The notes: a model not told the origin generated them from the letters alone. A DNA stretch of 64,000 nucleotides from Ramlibacter sp. PS4R-6 (GCF_037572775.1 NZ_JBBHKA010000001.1:1488001-1552000), one strand, 5' to 3'. Positions 1-7,256 are shown, counted from the stretch's first letter. Made by a program: numbers and translations.

Positions 1-519
1 CCGCAGGACACGGTGCTGTTCAACGACACCGTGGAATACAACATCGCCTACGGCCGCACCGGCGCCTCGCGCGAGGAGGTGGAGGAAGCCGCCCGCCAGG
101 CCCGCATCCACGATTTCGTCGCCTCCACGCCCAAGGGCTACGCCACGATGGTCGGCGAGCGCGGCCTGAAGCTGTCGGGCGGCGAGAAGCAGCGCGTGGC
201 CATCGCGCGCACGCTGCTGAAGAACCCGCCGGTGATGATCTTCGACGAGGCCACCTCGGCGCTGGACTCGGCCAACGAACGCGCCATTCAGGCCGAACTG
301 AAAGGCGTGGCGCAGAACAAGACGGCGCTGGTCATCGCGCACCGCCTGTCCACCATCGTCGACGCGCACGAGATCCTGGTGATGGACGCCGGCCGCATCG
401 TCGAGCGCGGCACGCACCAGCAGCTGCTGGCCAAGGGCGGCCGCTACGCCGAGATGTGGTCGCTGCAGCAGCAGTCGAGCGACGAAGCCGAGAAGTTCAC
501 CGACGTGATCGGGCTATAG
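1..519 (+). CDS. ABC exporter ATP-binding domain, C-terminal part (5' end outside window)
   Basis: Partial gene, reading open from base 1 to the TAG at 517-519. It encodes the C-terminal half of the nucleotide-binding domain of a membrane ABC exporter. The fragment opens at the Q-loop (PQDTVLF), then shows the signature LSGGEKQR, Walker [12 protein letters not shown] and the H-loop IAHRLST. The sequence between these motifs resembles the ATM1/HMT half-transporters that export glutathione-linked or metal substrates, but the membrane domain that would decide the substrate is missing. The gene converges on the antiporter gene, whose stop lies 3 bases away. Confidence 0.85.
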   Translation, partial: PQDTVLFNDTVEYNIAYGRTGASREEVEEAARQARIHDFVASTPKGYATMVGERGLKLSGGEKQRVAIARTLLKNPPVMIFDEATSALDSANERAIQAELKGVAQNKTALVIAHRLSTIVDAHEILVMDAGRIVERGTHQQLLAKGGRYAEMWSLQQQSSDEAEKFTDVIGL

Positions 520-521
520 CC

Positions 522-2141
522 CTAGCCCATCGTCTGTTCGCCGATCTCGCGGGCGGCCACGCGCACGGGCGAATTCGCGGCGGGCAGCTTGGCCTGCTCG
601 TAGTCCAGCGTCTCCATCAGGTGGTGCATCACCTCGTCGCTGATGAGGTTCTCGCGCCACAGGCGCAGCAGCTCCAGCCTTTCGGCCTGGATCACGTCGT
701 GGCGCACGCGCGTCACCCATTCGAGCTTGGGCGTGAGGTCCGAATCGCTCGTGGCCACCAGCGAAATGCGCTCGCCCATTTCGGCCTTCAGGCCGTCGGC
801 CCACTGCGGCGGCACGCCGTCGGCGACGATCTTGCGGTCGATGGCGGCGAGCGCCACGGTGCTCATCGCCGCCCGCACGCGCACCTGCTCGTCGTGCAGG
901 CTCCAGCGCGAACCCACCTTCAGCCGCCGGATCACGGGCGGGAGCGTCAGGCCCTGGCCCACAAGTGTGGACACGACCACCACGAAGGTCGTGAAGATGA
1001 TCAGGTCGCGGTACGGGAAGGGGTGCCAGCTGGGCAGCATGAGCGGCAACGCCAGCGCCGCCGCCAGCGACACGATGCCGCGCATGCCGCACCAGCCCAT
1101 GATGGTGAGCTGGCTCGTCTTCGGGCGGCCCTTGCTGCCCAGGCCGCGGTCCTGGAAGACGCCCGGCAGCCAGCCGATGAAGTAGATCCACGCGAAACGC
1201 ACCGCCACGGAAACCCCCGTGACCGAAAACGCGATCGCGGCCAGCAGGAAGGGCGGGTAGCGGTCCAGGCTCTGGACCACGCCGTGGATCTGCAGGCCGA
1301 TCAGCATGAACACCAGGGTGTTCATCAGGAACACGAGGATGTTCCAGACCGACCGCGCCATGATGCGCGTCTCCGCCGACACGATCATCGGCGCGTAGCG
1401 GCCGCGCACCAGCCCCGCCGCGACGACGGCGAGCACGCCCGAGGTGTGCACCGCCTCGGCGGCGAGGTACGCCGCGTAGGGAATGGTCAGCACGGTGAGC
1501 ACCTCGATGAAAGGGTCGCCCAGGCGCTTGTGCACTTCGATGTAGATGAAGGCCAGGGCCATGCCGATGGCGACGCCGCCGGCCGACACGCCGACGAACT
1601 GCACCGTCGCGTCGGCCCAGGAGAAAGTGCCCGTGAGGACGGCGGCCGTCGCGAACTTGTACAGCACCAGGCCCGATGCGTCGTTGACCAGGCTTTCGCC
1701 TTCGAGGATGGTGACGATGCGGCGCGGGATGCTCAGGCGCGAGAGGATCGCGGTGGCCGCCACGGCATCGGGGGGCGACACGATCGCGCCCAGCGCGAAA
1801 GCCGCCGCCCACGGCACGTCGGGCACCAGCAGCTTGAGCGTGCAGCCGACGGCGAGCGTGGTGGCCGCCACGAGGCCGATCGCGAGCAGGCCAATGGGCT
1901 TCAGGTGCGCCTTGAAGTCCGTCCACGAGGTGAGCAGGGCCGCCTGGTACAGGATGGGCGGCAGCACCGTGACCAGCACGAATTCGGGGTCGAACTCGGG
2001 GCGCGGCATGTTCGGGATGAGCCCGATGACCACGCCGCCCGCCACGAGGGCGATCGGGTAGGGGAACTTGAAGCGGCGTGCCACCCAGCCCAGCGCCACG
2101 GCGCTCAGGAGCAACAACAACAACAATCCGATGTGCGCCAT
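522..2141 (-). CDS. CPA1-family Na+/H+ antiporter
   Basis: Encodes a 539-residue inner-membrane cation/proton antiporter. The first 400 or so residues form about a dozen hydrophobic segments, starting at the N terminus (MAHIGLLLLLLL). The ion-binding segment carries the family motif IVSPPDAVA near residue 140, with the conserved Asp, and an NDASGLV helix follows. The last 130 residues are hydrophilic, as expected for the cytoplasmic regulatory tail of NhaP/YjcE-type exchangers. Role by family: Na+ or K+ extrusion and pH homeostasis. It is divergent from the MAPEG gene, so 2142-2264 must hold both promoters. A TATAGT near 2183 could be a -10 element. Confidence 0.85.
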   Translation of the reverse strand: MAHIGLLLLLLLSAVALGWVARRFKFPYPIALVAGGVVIGLIPNMPRPEFDPEFVLVTVLPPILYQAALLTSWTDFKAHLKPIGLLAIGLVAATTLAVGCTLKLLVPDVPWAAAFALGAIVSPPDAVAATAILSRLSIPRRIVTILEGESLVNDASGLVLYKFATAAVLTGTFSWADATVQFVGVSAGGVAIGMALAFIYIEVHKRLGDPFIEVLTVLTIPYAAYLAAEAVHTSGVLAVVAAGLVRGRYAPMIVSAETRIMARSVWNILVFLMNTLVFMLIGLQIHGVVQSLDRYPPFLLAAIAFSVTGVSVAVRFAWIYFIGWLPGVFQDRGLGSKGRPKTSQLTIMGWCGMRGIVSLAAALALPLMLPSWHPFPYRDLIIFTTFVVVVSTLVGQGLTLPPVIRRLKVGSRWSLHDEQVRVRAAMSTVALAAIDRKIVADGVPPQWADGLKAEMGERISLVATSDSDLTPKLEWVTRVRHDVIQAERLELLRLWRENLISDEVMHHLMETLDYEQAKLPAANSPVRVAAREIGEQTMG

Positions 2142-2264
2142 CGCCCGATGCTAACGCGAGATGCGCCAAATCGCGCTTACGCCTATAGTCCGCGCAGCCG
2201 GGAGGAGGGCGGGCCCCGGCGCATGCAGTCCACCGCCTCCATGCAAGACAGACGGAGACAAACA

Positions 2265-2657
2265 ATGAAGACCGAGCTGTGGTACCTGGCCCTCGTCACC
2301 GCGTTCACGGGCCTCCTGTGGTTTCCCTACGTATTGGACCGCACGAAAGTGTGGGGCCTTACCGACACCGTGGGCTATCCGGCCAACCCCAAACCCCTGG
2401 ACGCCTGGGCCGAGCGCCTGAAACGCGCGCACGCCAACGCCGTGGAAAACCTGGTGATCTTCGCGCCGCTGGTGCTGGTGGCCAACGCAATGGGCATCAC
2501 CGGCGGCGCCATCGCCACCGCCGCCATGGTGTATTTCTGGGCGCGCGTGGTGCACGCCGTGGCCTACACCGCCGCGTGGCCGTGGGTGCGCACCCTCGCG
2601 TTCACTGCCGGCTGGCTGTCCTGCGTGGTCATCGCCTGGCAGATCCTCACGCGGTGA
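2265..2657 (+). CDS. MAPEG family membrane protein
   Basis: Encodes 130 residues with about four hydrophobic helices, the size and layout of MAPEG proteins (membrane-associated eicosanoid and glutathione metabolism). The stretch AHANAVENLVIFAPLVL around residue 55 matches the conserved MAPEG helix with its Glu-Asn pair. In bacteria the substrate is usually unknown, and glutathione-dependent chemistry is possible. The start at 2265 follows ACGGAGAC. Longer open frames upstream run antisense to the antiporter and were ignored. Its stop codon overlaps the GTG start of the next gene (GTGA), suggesting translational coupling. Confidence 0.85.
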   Translation: MKTELWYLALVTAFTGLLWFPYVLDRTKVWGLTDTVGYPANPKPLDAWAERLKRAHANAVENLVIFAPLVLVANAMGITGGAIATAAMVYFWARVVHAVAYTAAWPWVRTLAFTAGWLSCVVIAWQILTR

Positions 2658-3157
2658 AGGCGCGGGTCGTCATCCGCGCGCCGGTGCCCGCCGACCTGCC
2701 CGCCTTCGTCGCCGCGGCGAAGGCGAGTGCCAAGCTGCACCGGCCGTGGGTGGCGGCGCCGGCCACGCCGCAGAAGTTCCGCGAGTGGTTCAAGAGCGTG
2801 TCGACGCCGCGCAAGCAGGCTTTCCTCGTCTGCCGCAAGGACGACGGCGCGCTCGCCGGCGTGATCAACATGTCGGAGATCGTGCGCGGCAACTTCCGCA
2901 GCGCCTACCTGGGCTACTACGCCTTCGCCGGCCACGAGCGTCAGGGGCTGATGGCCGAAGGCATGCGCGCCGTGGTGCGGCATGCGTTCACGAAGATGAA
3001 GTTGCATCGGCTGGAGGCCAACATCCAGCCTGGGAATGCGGCTTCGCTTGCGCTGGCGCGCGCGTGTGGGTTTCGCAAGGAAGGGTTTTCGCCGAAGTAT
3101 TTGAAGATTGGCGGGCGGTGGTGTGATCACGAGCGGTGGGCGATCGTGGCGGGGTGA
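2654..3157 (+). CDS. GNAT acetyltransferase (RimJ/RimL type)
   Basis: Encodes a 167-residue cytoplasmic N-acetyltransferase of the RimJ/RimL group, which acetylates protein N termini or small amines using acetyl-CoA. The acetyl-CoA-binding strand-loop-helix is visible in the middle (GHERQGLMAEGMRAVVRHAF), followed by NIQPGNAASLALARACGF, the usual family ending. The GTG start overlaps the MAPEG stop. An earlier ATG in frame lies inside the MAPEG gene and would add a sequence unlike the family, so GTG was preferred. The acceptor substrate cannot be told. It is the last gene before the drop in GC that marks the cassette island. Confidence 0.8.
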   Translation: MKARVVIRAPVPADLPAFVAAAKASAKLHRPWVAAPATPQKFREWFKSVSTPRKQAFLVCRKDDGALAGVINMSEIVRGNFRSAYLGYYAFAGHERQGLMAEGMRAVVRHAFTKMKLHRLEANIQPGNAASLALARACGFRKEGFSPKYLKIGGRWCDHERWAIVAG

Positions 3158-3456
3158 CGGGCGGAAAAGAGGGCGGAGGAGTCGCCTTTGCCGGCCGTTA
3201 GGAAGTTGTTATCCGCCTGAATTTGGAAAAAAAAGCCAATGGTGGCGCGCCCCTGGCGAGCGCTGAGCCGCCAAGTTAGACGACTCGACGCGGTCAAACC
3301 CGACGCCCAAGTCGCCTTTGCCCCCAATTTCGTGTAGAGCCGCAGTGCCGCGTAGCGCGGCTCGCTGATATAAATCAGGCACTTGCGAGAGAAAAGGGGA
3401 GGCGCGATGAGCCGCAGTGAGATTTGTTATCCGACTGGTTTGCGGGCTCTATCACG
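3158..3456. other. Non-coding leader of the cassette island, possible attI remnant and cassette promoter
   Basis: No convincing gene is visible here. It precedes the first cassette boundary, the place where an integron has attI and its Pc promoter. Present are three GTTAG cores (3198, 3275, 3456), a repeated word TTGTTATCCG (3206 and 3424), a second repeated word GTCGCCTTTGCC (3181 and 3311), and a TATAAA box inside the inverted repeat CTGAT-ATAA-ATCAG (3365-3378), which could be a -10 element reading into the cassettes. No integrase is encoded on either strand. Naming it attI is inference. Confidence 0.35.
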
Positions 3457-3465
3457 TTAGAGCGC

Positions 3466-3825
3466 ATGGCACGCCGCAGAAGATCAGACGCCGCCCAGGT
3501 CGCCGAAGACACGGCGTTCATCGCGAACAAGCTCCCGTGGTGGGGCGCCGCCTTGTTCGGCGTGTTCTCGTTTGCGCTGTTCTATTGGCTGCTGCCGTGG
3601 TGGATCAACAGTCGAATTGAGATGGCGGGGAATTCCGCCCTGCGCCCGGCAATTGAAGCAATGCTCGGGAGGCGCATACACTGGTCGCAATACGTCGCAA
3701 TCGCTCTCGCATTGATTTGTGCTTTCTTTGCGGTGCGCAATTACTTTCGATCTGACCGATTGAAGTATCCAGAGGTCAAGGACGCCAGCTTCTTCGGGCG
3801 ACTGCTAGCCAGATTTCTAGATTAG
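3466..3825 (+). CDS. Cassette 1: two-helix membrane protein related to the N terminus of Mrr-type endonucleases
   Basis: Encodes 119 residues. It opens MARRRRSDAAQVAED, then has two predicted membrane helices (about residues 24-44, rich in W and F, and 75-92) and a basic tail. From memory of the family, many membrane-anchored Mrr_cat endonucleases start the same way (MARRRK..., then LPWW and two helices), but here the protein ends before any nuclease domain. It may be a stand-alone membrane module. The ATG lies 10 bases after the GTTAGAG core; a TTG at 3424 would place the start upstream of the cassette boundary and was rejected. No good ribosome-binding site is visible. Confidence 0.6.
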   Translation: MARRRRSDAAQVAEDTAFIANKLPWWGAALFGVFSFALFYWLLPWWINSRIEMAGNSALRPAIEAMLGRRIHWSQYVAIALALICAFFAVRNYFRSDRLKYPEVKDASFFGRLLARFLD

Positions 3826-3834
3826 GACTATGCG

Positions 3835-3923
3835 CTCTAACAAGGCATTCGACACGGGCGCCCAAGGGCGTCCGCGCCTGCGGCGCTCCGAGTTCCTTGG
3901 TCGCGGTCAACTCTACGTTAGCG
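3835..3923 (+). repeat. attC-like recombination site closing cassette 1
   Basis: The 89-base site has left core CTCTAAC (3835-3841) and right core GTTAGCG (3917-3923). Between them lie AAGGCATTCGAC near the left and GGTCAACTCTACG near the right, matching the layout of L boxes in attC hairpins. It resembles the third site of the array (5499-5588) through TAACAAGGC, GGGCGTCCGC and CTACGTTAGC. Recombination would fall between G3917 and T3918. Confidence 0.75.
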
Positions 3924-3927
3924 CCAT

Positions 3928-4842
3928 ATGCTCGATCGAATCACCGCACTCATAGACCGCTTGGCTGCGTGGAGCTGGCCGGTCAAGTTCGCGGTTGGCG
4001 CATCTGTAAGTGCATTCGCAGGAGGAGGAGTTCTGGCATTCCTGCTTCAAAACGCAGCCTATAACTTCTCCTTGACATTCGGCTTTCGCCCCGCGGTGGA
4101 GGGCATCCCATACCTGAGCGCACTCGTCACATTTTCTAGTGTCTCATTGCTCGTGATTGCGGCACTTGTCTCGCTGGTTGTGACGGTGGCAGGGAAGTAC
4201 TTCTTGCTCAACTTCATTGACTGGTTGGAGGCCAGAACACAGCGGTTTCAGCCGCAGACGTGGAGTCCGATCCCCTGGTTGCGGGGGCTACGCTTTTGGC
4301 CGGCCATGGCAGTTCTGCTGCCGTTGAACGTCCTTCTCGTTTTGACGGAGACCGCGGTTCTCCCGCGCTTTGCTCAACTTGATGCCACTTGCGCTTGGCC
4401 GCTGCTTCTTTGCACTCACGAGGAATTTCGGGGCCCTGAGTGGTTTGCGATCTCTTTTGCTGTCGGATTTTTCATCCTAATCATGCTGTGGCGACCTGCT
4501 TTGGTATGGCTCGCGACCTTAGGACTCGTGGCTATCTATTACGCATGGATCGGCGCGAATGTGCTCCCAGCTGATGGCTACGGTAGGCTGCTCCGAATGA
4601 CAGGTTTTGGCGGCGGAGTAAAAGTTACAGTGGAGGTGATAGAAAACGAAAACAAGCCGCCGCGCATTCTGGAAAGCTACCTATTGCTGCGGAGTTCGAC
4701 AAGTGTTTTCCTGTTCGATCCCACAAGCAAGCGCATTGAGGAGTATCAATTGGGAACGGTTCTCAGGTTAGCCCACACAGAGGGCGGGCTTCACGAGCTG
4801 CCGTACTCCTTGCCGCGCAAGGCGAACTTGATGCAAAGGTGA
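3928..4842 (+). CDS. Cassette 2: multi-helix membrane protein of unknown function
   Basis: Encodes 304 residues that I do not recognise. There are about five or six hydrophobic segments (roughly residues 17-40, 55-85, 120-145, 170-190, 192-212) and a C-terminal soluble part of about 85 residues (GVKVTVEVIENENKPPRILESY onwards in that region) that looks like a beta-rich domain. The start lies 10 bases after the attC core, with no clear ribosome-binding site, as is common for cassette genes that rely on an external promoter. The lower GC and its position between two attC sites mark it as acquired. Function is unknown; a transporter or a membrane effector are both possible. Confidence 0.6.
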   Translation: MLDRITALIDRLAAWSWPVKFAVGASVSAFAGGGVLAFLLQNAAYNFSLTFGFRPAVEGIPYLSALVTFSSVSLLVIAALVSLVVTVAGKYFLLNFIDWLEARTQRFQPQTWSPIPWLRGLRFWPAMAVLLPLNVLLVLTETAVLPRFAQLDATCAWPLLLCTHEEFRGPEWFAISFAVGFFILIMLWRPALVWLATLGLVAIYYAWIGANVLPADGYGRLLRMTGFGGGVKVTVEVIENENKPPRILESYLLLRSSTSVFLFDPTSKRIEEYQLGTVLRLAHTEGGLHELPYSLPRKANLMQR

Positions 4843-4852
4843 CGTGGGTGAT

Positions 4853-4933
4853 GGCTAACAGGTCAATCGACTCGGACACACACCTGCTACGTCTTCGGCG
4901 CGCAGGTGAGTGCCGGTCATCTTCACGCTAGAC
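4853..4933 (+). repeat. attC-like site closing cassette 2 (degenerate right core)
   Basis: The 81-base site has left core GGCTAAC (4853-4859) and a right core GCTAGAC (4927-4933), which departs from GTTRRRY at one base. The inner part folds strongly: CACCTGC pairs with GCAGGTG. ATGGCTAAC at its left end nearly complements the first bases of cassette 2 (GTTAGCGCCAT). Confidence 0.55.
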
Positions 4934-4946
4934 CTTAGGAGGCTCG

Positions 4947-5489
4947 ATGCCGAAAGGATCCGCTACCGGCGTGGACAGGCAGTATCAGCTTGACTGCCGA
5001 GATGTACTGACTTTTCGCGACGGGACACTGTTCCCTTGGTCAGGTGATGGGGTCGACGTACTCTTCAAACTCGAAGATACGGACTGGACCTTTGATGTCG
5101 CCCTGCGAGCACCTGATGGGAGTGCCGTAGTCGCCGAATGCAAGCGGCACGAGAGCGCGGTGAAACAGGGTGCTGTGGCGGAGTTCGCCTGGAAGGTCGA
5201 GCGCCTTCGCGAATATCTTGGGACGCCGGTATCGGGCATCTACTTTGGAAAGAGCGGGCATCAGCTAGGTGCGGTACGCGTGGGCGATTTCAGCGGTATC
5301 CAAGTAGTGGCGCTCGACGAAGCATCGACGCCTCCCGGGTTCAACATGACCTTCTACCGTTACGACGCAGCGAGAGAGAAGAAGCTGCGTGACATCATCA
5401 TGAGTGTTCCTCCTGGGCACATCGAGCTCACGGGGCACCCAGCCACCCTAATCGTTACGCGCAAAGATGGGACAACTGAGTCAAGATAA
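4947..5489 (+). CDS. Cassette 3: PD-(D/E)XK (Mrr-like) nuclease
   Basis: Encodes a 180-residue soluble protein with the restriction-endonuclease fold signature: Asp50 at the end of a beta strand (WTFDVALRAPDG), then Glu64-Cys-Lys66 in VVAECKRHES, followed by a helix AVAEFAWKVERLREYL and a strand GIYFGKSGHQLGA. This order matches the Mrr catalytic domain used by type IV restriction enzymes and other DNA-cleaving defence proteins. No DNA-binding domain is seen, so it may act with a partner. TAGGAGG at 4936-4942 is a good ribosome-binding site, unusual for this array. Nuclease activity is inferred from the motif; DNA repair is an alternative role. Confidence 0.65.
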   Translation: MPKGSATGVDRQYQLDCRDVLTFRDGTLFPWSGDGVDVLFKLEDTDWTFDVALRAPDGSAVVAECKRHESAVKQGAVAEFAWKVERLREYLGTPVSGIYFGKSGHQLGAVRVGDFSGIQVVALDEASTPPGFNMTFYRYDAAREKKLRDIIMSVPPGHIELTGHPATLIVTRKDGTTESR

Positions 5490-5498
5490 CTTGGACCG

Positions 5499-5588
5499 GG
5501 CTAACAAGGCCGTCAACACAGACGCCCGCGGGCGTCCGCTCCCGTCGGTCGCTGCTCTCCGAGGTCGCCGGTTACGTCTACGTTAGCC
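5499..5588 (+). repeat. attC-like site between cassettes 3 and 4
   Basis: The 90-base site has perfectly complementary cores GGCTAAC (5499-5505) and GTTAGCC (5582-5588). The inner arm ACGCCCGCGGGCGT folds on itself. Similarity to the first attC of the array supports common descent. This is the clearest attC of the three. Confidence 0.8.
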
Positions 5589-5636
5589 GGCATAAACGCA
5601 GATCTGTTCAGAATCGGAAACTGGGAGGAGGTCGCG

Positions 5637-6308
5637 GTGGCAAGAGCGAATATCGTATTTCTTGGGTGTAACTACAACGACAAGAAGATCAAGGGTCAGT
5701 TCGATAACTTAAAGAAGCGGATCGAAGCAGATACCCCGCTGTCGTGCATAGTGATCGACAAAAGAAGCAAAAAGCCAGCCCGCGATTTGTGGCAGGACAT
5801 CAAGAAGCACATCGAGGAGTCGGCGGCCTGCTTCTTCGATCTAACTGGGTTTCGTCCAAACGTCGTTCTTGAGCTGGGGTACGCTCTCTCCATCAAGGCC
5901 GAAGATCAAATTTTCATCACATTCCGTAAGCGCAAGACGAAAGGACGCGCGCCTGCGTGGCTACTCTCTGACATCGGTCATCTCAACAGGCACGAGTACA
6001 TCAGCATGATGCAACTCGAGTCCTTCATGCGCGATCAGCTCACCCAGATTCCATTTGCCGAAGGCACGCGGGAGTTCTGGGTCGATTGCGAAAATACGAA
6101 CGCCGCGGAGAAGTATCAGCAATACGGGCTCAGAATTCTTCAGTCCATTCGTGATAGTGGCCCTCAGTCAGAACAGCAGATTCAGCGAACTTTGCGCGGT
6201 TCCGCATGTCGACTTAGCAGAATGCTTTCCTTACTTAAGAAGAATAGGCTTATCGCACGTCCCCCTGGACCAAACGGCAAGTACCTGGTGCCTGAGCTTC
6301 CGGGTTAA
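5637..6308 (+). CDS. Cassette 4: TIR/nucleoside-deoxyribosyltransferase-like protein with C-terminal winged helix
   Basis: Encodes 223 residues from a GTG preceded by GGGAGGAGG. The first 110 residues look like a Rossmann-type flavodoxin fold: strand ANIVFLGCNYND, then Asp68 and Glu79 in FFDLTGFRPNVVLELGYAL. The pattern DxTGxxPNVxxELGYA is shared by TIR-like NAD-cleaving proteins and nucleoside 2-deoxyribosyltransferases, in which the Glu is catalytic. Residues 165-223 look like a winged helix (IQRTLRG, LSRMLSLLKKNRLI). A nucleotide- or NAD-hydrolysing effector with a nucleic-acid-sensing domain is a reasonable guess, fitting defence genes. The fold call rests on motif memory only. Confidence 0.6.
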   Translation: MARANIVFLGCNYNDKKIKGQFDNLKKRIEADTPLSCIVIDKRSKKPARDLWQDIKKHIEESAACFFDLTGFRPNVVLELGYALSIKAEDQIFITFRKRKTKGRAPAWLLSDIGHLNRHEYISMMQLESFMRDQLTQIPFAEGTREFWVDCENTNAAEKYQQYGLRILQSIRDSGPQSEQQIQRTLRGSACRLSRMLSLLKKNRLIARPPGPNGKYLVPELPG

Positions 6309-6317
6309 CTATGCCGT

Positions 6318-6452
6318 ATGTGGATCGCTCTGGTTCTCCTCCTAGTGGTCCTCGTTTGCGCCGGCCCGTATTGGTTGTTCCGTCAGCGCTGCCCCGCAGA
6401 GATAGTTCCGGCCCGCGAGCGCTTGGCAGCGCGAAGGGATAAGAACAGGTGA
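6318..6452 (+). CDS. Small membrane protein, 44 residues
   Basis: A short reading frame begins MWIALVLLLVVLVCAG and ends with a charged tail (RERLAARRDKNR), giving one N-terminal membrane helix and a basic cytoplasmic end. Its TGA overlaps the GTG start of the lipoprotein hydrolase gene (GTGA), the same coupling seen between real genes throughout this window, which is the main reason to accept it. It starts 9 bases after the end of cassette 4, so it may be the first native gene after the island. Function unknown. Confidence 0.45.
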   Translation: MWIALVLLLVVLVCAGPYWLFRQRCPAEIVPARERLAARRDKNR

Positions 6453-7246
6453 AGAGCGCATCGCGTTCTGGAGGTATGGCCGCTGCGGCCATAGTCGCAC
6501 TCGCCTTGCTAACGGCCGCATGCTCTTCGCCCCCTTCCGTCCCAGGCCGCATGCGCGCGGTGGCAGACCTGGCCAAGTGCTCCCGGCCCGCGGCAACGCT
6601 GCTCATCATGCTGCCCGGCGCATACACGGCGCCCGAGCGGTTCGAGTCCGAAGGCTTTGTGGCCGCGGTGCGTCGCGAGCGCATTGCAGCGGACATCCTG
6701 CTCGTCGATGCCCACGTCGGCTATTTCGAGAACCGCTCGATCGTGGAGCGACTGTCCGAGGACGTCCTGCAGCCCGCGCGTGCCTACGGCTACGCGAAGA
6801 TCTGGCTCGTGGGCATCTCCAACGGCGGCGCCGCCGCCATCCTCACGGTCGAGCGTGTTCCCCGGGCGGCGGAAGGGATCGTGCTGCTCGCGCCCTATCT
6901 CGGTGGCCGCAGCATCGCCCAACAGATCCGCAGCAAGGGCGGCCTGCGGCAATGGGAGCCGGCCATACCCTTCGATCGCGGCGACGGTGACCAGGTGATG
7001 TGGCGATGGCTGAAACAACACGCTGGCGATGCGGACGCAGCGCCGCGGCCCACCGTGCCGGAGCTCTATCTGGGCTACGGCAATTCGGATCTGTATGTCT
7101 TCAACCACCGCACGCTCGGGGCGGCCATGCCGCCGTCGCACGTGGTGGACACGGGGGGCGGCCACGACTGGCCCACGTGGCGTGGCCTTTGGGATCGCAT
7201 CCTTCCCCTGCTGCCGCTCGAGCGGGACGCTACCTGTAAAGGCTAG
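6449..7246 (+). CDS. Alpha/beta-hydrolase lipoprotein
   Basis: Encodes 265 residues starting at GTG. A lipoprotein signal is clear: basic start, hydrophobic run AAAAIVALALL, then lipobox LTAAC with Cys near residue 25. The mature part reads as an alpha/beta hydrolase: oxyanion region MLPGAYTAPERF, nucleophile elbow GISNGG with the Ser, and a final GGGHDWPTW supplying the His. It should sit in the outer or inner membrane facing the periplasm and cleave an ester or similar bond; the substrate is unknown. It is coupled to the small membrane protein upstream, and the VOC gene follows after 10 bases. Confidence 0.75.
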   Translation: MKSASRSGGMAAAAIVALALLTAACSSPPSVPGRMRAVADLAKCSRPAATLLIMLPGAYTAPERFESEGFVAAVRRERIAADILLVDAHVGYFENRSIVERLSEDVLQPARAYGYAKIWLVGISNGGAAAILTVERVPRAAEGIVLLAPYLGGRSIAQQIRSKGGLRQWEPAIPFDRGDGDQVMWRWLKQHAGDADAAPRPTVPELYLGYGNSDLYVFNHRTLGAAMPPSHVVDTGGGHDWPTWRGLWDRILPLLPLERDATCKG

Positions 7247-7256
7247 GCCCGCAGAC

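Larger units (their letters stand above)
3457..6309 (+). mobile_element. Integron gene-cassette array without integrase (CALIN-like), four cassettes
   Basis: Four short single-gene units, all in the same direction, are separated by three attC-like sites of 81-90 bases beginning with YTAAC and ending with a GTTAG-type core (4927 has GCTAG). Units start at 3457, 3918, 4928 and 5583. The first unit is the best proof: its opening bases TTAGAGCGC (3457-3465) are the exact reverse complement of GCGCTCTAA at the start of the attC that closes it (3832-3840), as expected when the right end of attC moves with its own cassette. The genes use many more A/T-ending codons than those on either side. The distal end is not clear because cassette 4 has no obvious right core. 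Confidence 0.75.

Noticed and set aside
3198-3281. GTTAGGA and GTTAGAC as further attC right cores
   Set aside because: No complementary left core lies 50-130 bases upstream of either, and no gene fits between them.
6303-6452. An attC closing cassette 4 (GGTTAAC at 6303)
   Set aside because: No GTTRRRY right core with pairing inner boxes was found within 150 bases; a microprotein gene overlaps the stretch instead.
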